Positions 60,978-64,000 of a stretch of DNA of 64,000 nucleotides are shown in pieces (within the stretch, counting starts at the first letter, position 1; each line of letters starts with the position of its first letter). Below the pieces are notes generated by a model. The model did not search any database. It was given only the letters and a program-made list of their open reading frames with translations, and was not told the origin of the DNA. The translations under genes were made by a program, and so were the position numbers. Origin of the DNA: Hyphococcus sp. (GTDB lineage: Bacteria; Pseudomonadota; Alphaproteobacteria; Caulobacterales; Parvularculaceae); NCBI GenBank assembly GCA_028281665.1, contig JANQJK010000027.1, forward strand, positions 1 through 64,000. Direction: 5' to 3'.

Positions 60978-61897
60978 TGAACGTAGTCGAAAAAGCCGCA
61001 AGCCCTCTTGATGCGCTTGCCCGCAAAAAGCGGAAAAAAGAAAAGACCAAAGACGCTGGCGAGGCCAAGGCGCGAAAAGCGAAGCCGCGATCTTTCGAGA
61101 TTGATTTCGAGCGGCTGGACGGGCTCGGTCATTTCAATCCGGACCATCTTGCAAGCCCCCTCGCCATGGAACTGCGCGCGGTGAAACGCCGCCTGCTGCG
61201 CCGGCTGGGGTTCCTGCGCGCCGCCGGAGACCGGCAGGCCTACCGCATGCCCGGCCGCCAGCGAAACCTCGTGCTGGTCACCTCAACGCAGGCTGGCGAG
61301 GGCAAGACGTTTTGCGCGGTCAACCTCGCGCTCAGTCTCGCACTGGAAGACCTTGTTCCAACGGTGCTCATCGACGCCGACATTCCACGACCGAAAGTGC
61401 GCGCCCGGTTCGGTCTTGATCGCGGCGCCGGGCTCACGGATTGCCTCACGGTACAAACGCCGTGGGAGAGCCTGTCGCACCGCGCCAAGGACGGACCGCT
61501 GACGATCCTCGGCGAGGGTCACAGCCGCAACCGCACGGCCGAACTGTTCGCGGGAGAAGCGTGTCAGCAATTGTTGACGGAGATATCGACATCCAGTCGC
61601 GACGGGCTCGTCTTCGTCGACGCGCCGCCCGCGCTCGCCATGACCGACGCCGCGGTGCTCGCAAAATATGTCGACGAAGTGATCTTTGTTGTCGAGGCCA
61701 ATGAAACGCCGGAGCCGGCGATTGCAGCGGCGCTCGATGAACTGCTCGACGTCAATCCGAATGTGAGCCTTGTTTTGAACCGGTGCCTGATCGGCGCCAC
61801 GGGCTCCAGCTACAGCTCATACGACTATTACGGACGCAGCGAAGAAGACGGCGGTGAAAAGCCCGCCGAGAGGGAACAGAAAAATGGGGATCCTTGA
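60977..61897 (+). CDS. Tyrosine autokinase of the EPS system (XrtA-associated)
   Basis: 306 residues from ATG 60977, which overlaps the upstream TGA (TGATG); GTG 60974 is also possible. A basic N-terminal stretch is followed by a BY-kinase domain: Walker A in TSTQAGEGKT, Walker A' in VLIDADIPRPK and Walker B in LVFVDAPPA. The C terminus has a tyrosine cluster, SYSSYDYYG, the usual autophosphorylation site. It controls polymerisation with the Wzz-like protein. The reading frame overlaps the next gene's start by 14 bases. Confidence 0.93.
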   Translation: MNVVEKAASPLDALARKKRKKEKTKDAGEAKARKAKPRSFEIDFERLDGLGHFNPDHLASPLAMELRAVKRRLLRRLGFLRAAGDRQAYRMPGRQRNLVLVTSTQAGEGKTFCAVNLALSLALEDLVPTVLIDADIPRPKVRARFGLDRGAGLTDCLTVQTPWESLSHRAKDGPLTILGEGHSRNRTAELFAGEACQQLLTEISTSSRDGLVFVDAPPALAMTDAAVLAKYVDEVIFVVEANETPEPAIAAALDELLDVNPNVSLVLNRCLIGATGSSYSSYDYYGRSEEDGGEKPAEREQKNGDP

Positions 61898-63569
61898 TCG
61901 TTATTCGCGCGGCGGCCTTGCCGCCGCCCTTTGCGTCGGCGTCAGCGCCGGCGCCCTTGGCCACGCCGCCATCGCGCAGAGCCTGAACGCCGATCCGCCG
62001 CTCAGGCTTCAGACCGATTACTTCGGATACGCCGCCAGCGTCGCCGCACGCATCGGCTATACGGACAATATTCGTCTCGCCCCTGACGGCTTTGAAGAGG
62101 ACGAGTTTATCGCCTCGACGGTTTTCTCCGGCGGCGCCATCACCAGCACCAACCGTTTTACCGGATTGATCCTTGGCGACCTTGATCTCTCCTACCTGAT
62201 CGACGGCGAAGACTTTAACGTCAGTCAGAATGTGGCCGGCGTCGGCACGGCGACCGTCGCCGAGAACTGGCTTTACGTTGACATTTCCGGCCAGACGTCG
62301 CGCCAGCTTGTCGGCGACAATGCGCGCTTCGCAAGCAACATCAATTCCGCCCGCTCGCAGCAGGCGAACGTGCACTCCTACGGGGTGAGCCCGTATCTTT
62401 ACCGCCTGCGCGCTGACAATTCCTCGGTGACGTTGCGTTACCGGTTCTCGCAAGTCTTCATTGACGACTCAGACAGCGTTTTCGGCGCCATTGACGAAAA
62501 CTTCCTGAACGATTCGCGCTCCCATGAAGTGCTCGCCAGCTATGACAGCGGCAACATGCTCGACAAGGTGCGTTTCACCCTGTCCGCATACGGCAACGAT
62601 ACGACCGAAGACGGCTCCGGCGTTTTGCCGCGGTTCGGATATCAGCACGGCGCCGTGGAGGGCGAGGTAGAAGTGGCGCTGTCGCGCAAACTCGCCATCA
62701 GCGGCGCGGTCGGCTATGACGACCTTGAAACCGATGACGCGGCGTCGCTCTTTTTTGACGACGAGGAGCTTTCCGGCGTCTTCTGGCGCGCGGGCTTCAC
62801 CGCGCGGCCGAACCGGCGGACAAGCATGCGCGTCGAGTATGGCGAACGCTTTGACGATGAATTCATCGACGCGGCGATCGCATACCGCGTTTCGCCGCGC
62901 CTCAACCTGACCGCGGGCGCGAACCGGTCGTTTACAAGCCGGGCCCGTTCGATTGATGCGCGGTTCCGTGAGACGCAACTGGCGACGCTGAAATACGCCG
63001 ACCTTCTGCGCGACGGCGAAGCGCTGTCGCCGCGTCAGGTTATCAACAACGCCAATCAGTACTCGACGCTGTTCAGCGGTATTAACGCCCAGACCATTGG
63101 CGTCGGCGTTGTCGATTCCGCCTATGCCACGCTGGACGGCGATTTCGGACGCACCCGCATGACGCTGGGCGGGTTCTATTCCGACAGCGATTTCGGCTTC
63201 CGTGAGATCGAGGCGTTTGCGGCGAGGGCCAATATCAGCCGCCAGCTTACGCGACGGCTGACCGGCTATACGGGTCTCAGCTTCCGCCATGCGGACACGA
63301 GCGTCGACCAGGCGACCTGCGAGGCGAACCCGACGGTGTTCGGCCTCGATGCATTTGATCCGATGTTCGATCCGGTTGCGAGCTGCGCCGCCTTCATCGC
63401 CGCGAATGGCGTCACCAACACGCTGTCCGCCACGGTTGGCGGCGACTATCGGTTCTATGAGAATGTCTCGCTCTTCGCGGAATATTCCCATACGGAGCGC
63501 TGGTCCGAAGTCCCGACGCTGGAATACAGCGAAAACATCGTCTTTACAGGAATCCGATTGGACTTCTAA
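61884..63569 (+). CDS. Outer-membrane beta-barrel protein, PEP-CTERM/XrtA-associated
   Basis: 561 residues from ATG 61884 (AGGGAA seven bases upstream). A signal peptide (about 1-33, ending AAIAQS) is followed by a long series of amphipathic beta-strands rich in aromatic, Asp and Arg residues, ending in a strand with a C-terminal phenylalanine, typical of barrel proteins. It has the size and place of the TIGR03016 family found in exosortase-A EPS loci. Its role is probably EPS secretion or anchoring; it is not an enzyme. It overlaps the kinase gene by 14 bases. Confidence 0.87.
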   Translation: MGILDRYSRGGLAAALCVGVSAGALGHAAIAQSLNADPPLRLQTDYFGYAASVAARIGYTDNIRLAPDGFEEDEFIASTVFSGGAITSTNRFTGLILGDLDLSYLIDGEDFNVSQNVAGVGTATVAENWLYVDISGQTSRQLVGDNARFASNINSARSQQANVHSYGVSPYLYRLRADNSSVTLRYRFSQVFIDDSDSVFGAIDENFLNDSRSHEVLASYDSGNMLDKVRFTLSAYGNDTTEDGSGVLPRFGYQHGAVEGEVEVALSRKLAISGAVGYDDLETDDAASLFFDDEELSGVFWRAGFTARPNRRTSMRVEYGERFDDEFIDAAIAYRVSPRLNLTAGANRSFTSRARSIDARFRETQLATLKYADLLRDGEALSPRQVINNANQYSTLFSGINAQTIGVGVVDSAYATLDGDFGRTRMTLGGFYSDSDFGFREIEAFAARANISRQLTRRLTGYTGLSFRHADTSVDQATCEANPTVFGLDAFDPMFDPVASCAAFIAANGVTNTLSATVGGDYRFYENVSLFAEYSHTERWSEVPTLEYSENIVFTGIRLDF

Positions 63570-63571
63570 AC

Positions 63572-64000
63572 ATGTATGAGGAGCATTTCAGCCTTTCCGG
63601 AGCGCCGTTCAAGCTCAATCCCGACCCGAGGTTCTTTTTCGGGAGCCGGAGCCATAACAAGGCGATGGCGTATCTCCACTACGGGTTGAAACAGGCGGAA
63701 GGGTTCATTGTCATTACCGGGCCAATCGGCTCCGGGAAGACGATGGTGATCAGCCAGTTGCTCGATCAGCTGAGTTCCTCAAACGTGATCGCCGCCCAAT
63801 TGCTGACATCGAACATCGCGCCGGAAGAGTTGCTCGACCACATTCTTTCCGCATTCCGGATTGAACCGGAGGGCGAGGGACGCACCGGGAAGCTCGAAGC
63901 GTTTGAGGACTATCTCTTCGATCAGCTCAATCGCGGGCGGCGCGTGCTGCTGATCATGGACGAGGCGCAGAACCTGCCTTTCCAGACGCTTGAAGAACTG
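63572..64000 (+). CDS. AAA ATPase of the XrtA/PEP-CTERM EPS system (partial, cut at right edge)
   Basis: The first 143 codons are present and the gene runs off the window. It starts MYEEHFSLSGAPFKLNPDPRFFF, has Walker A GPIGSGKT and Walker B LLIMDEAQNL. This is the ExeA/TIGR03015-type ATPase that follows TIGR03016 genes in exosortase-A loci. It begins two bases after the barrel gene stop, so it is in the same operon. Its C-terminal region is not visible. Confidence 0.9.
   Translation, partial: MYEEHFSLSGAPFKLNPDPRFFFGSRSHNKAMAYLHYGLKQAEGFIVITGPIGSGKTMVISQLLDQLSSSNVIAAQLLTSNIAPEELLDHILSAFRIEPEGEGRTGKLEAFEDYLFDQLNRGRRVLLIMDEAQNLPFQTLEEL

Noticed and set aside
62469-63491. 340-residue minus-strand frame opposite the outer-membrane barrel gene
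   Set aside because: Shadow frame without any motif.

Overview
The window reads as a chromosomal segment of a GC-rich alphaproteobacterium. ChpT, a DUF1150 protein, a TIGR02301-type protein, a CC0125/CC1285-type lipoprotein, the rnd-lptC-lptA-lptB-rpoN-hpf-ptsN string and CtrA-like boxes (TTAA-N7-TTAA) together suggest the Caulobacterales/Parvularculales/Hyphomonadaceae side of the class. That placement is an inference from gene content, not a phylogeny. I saw no tRNA, rRNA, insertion sequence or CRISPR array.

Region 1 (24-13700, all + strand, tightly packed) is a hybrid polyketide/non-ribosomal peptide operon entered from its left side. In order it has a freestanding carrier protein, a KS-AT ketosynthase, an ACP-aminotransferase-condensation-PCP protein and a docking-condensation-adenylation-PCP protein whose specificity residues look like glycine. 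Two alpha/beta-hydrolase-fold proteins with abnormal nucleophile elbows (one Cys, one with no nucleophile) and a Wzx-type flippase follow. A fatty acyl starter probably gains two carbons, is transaminated to a beta-amino acid and is joined to glycine; there is no thioesterase domain. A bidirectional terminator closes the operon. This is the most novel system in the window.

Region 2 (13.8-24.2 kb) holds an M23 envelope peptidase, the ydbH-ynbE-ydbL envelope lipid-transport set, an ArsR-SRPBCC pair with a visible operator, chpT with a receiver protein, uppP, a PLP dehydratase and a DUF1150 gene.

Region 3 (24.2-29.9 kb, - strand) is the conserved rnd, lptC, lptA, lptB, rpoN, hpf, ptsN string. 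Region 4 (29.9-40.1 kb) is mixed housekeeping: KAS III, tag, ygfZ, pyrC, Nudix, the abasic-site protein YedK, a geranylgeranyl-reductase-like flavoprotein, a thioesterase-acyl-CoA ligase pair, a decayed GAF-domain fragment, a lipoprotein and a cupin.

Region 5 (40.1-48.2 kb, - strand) is lptF-lptG-lptD-surA-pdxA-rsmA. With region 3 this gives every Lpt bridge component except lptE. LptF appears to start at a CTG codon. Region 6 (48.3-55.1 kb) has pepA-DUF1499-holC, a tandem thioredoxin-fold protein, a DksA-like zinc finger protein, two hotdog thioesterases, a methyltransferase, a chorismate mutase and fliO-fliP, the latter under a perfect CtrA box.

Region 7 (55.1-64.0 kb) is the left part of an exopolysaccharide locus of the exosortase-A (XrtA/PEP-CTERM) type. 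It has a glycosyltransferase-deacetylase fusion, a sugar transferase, a Wza-like lipoprotein, a Wzz-like chain-length protein, a tyrosine autokinase, an outer-membrane barrel protein and an AAA ATPase cut by the right edge. Exosortase genes would be expected just beyond the window.
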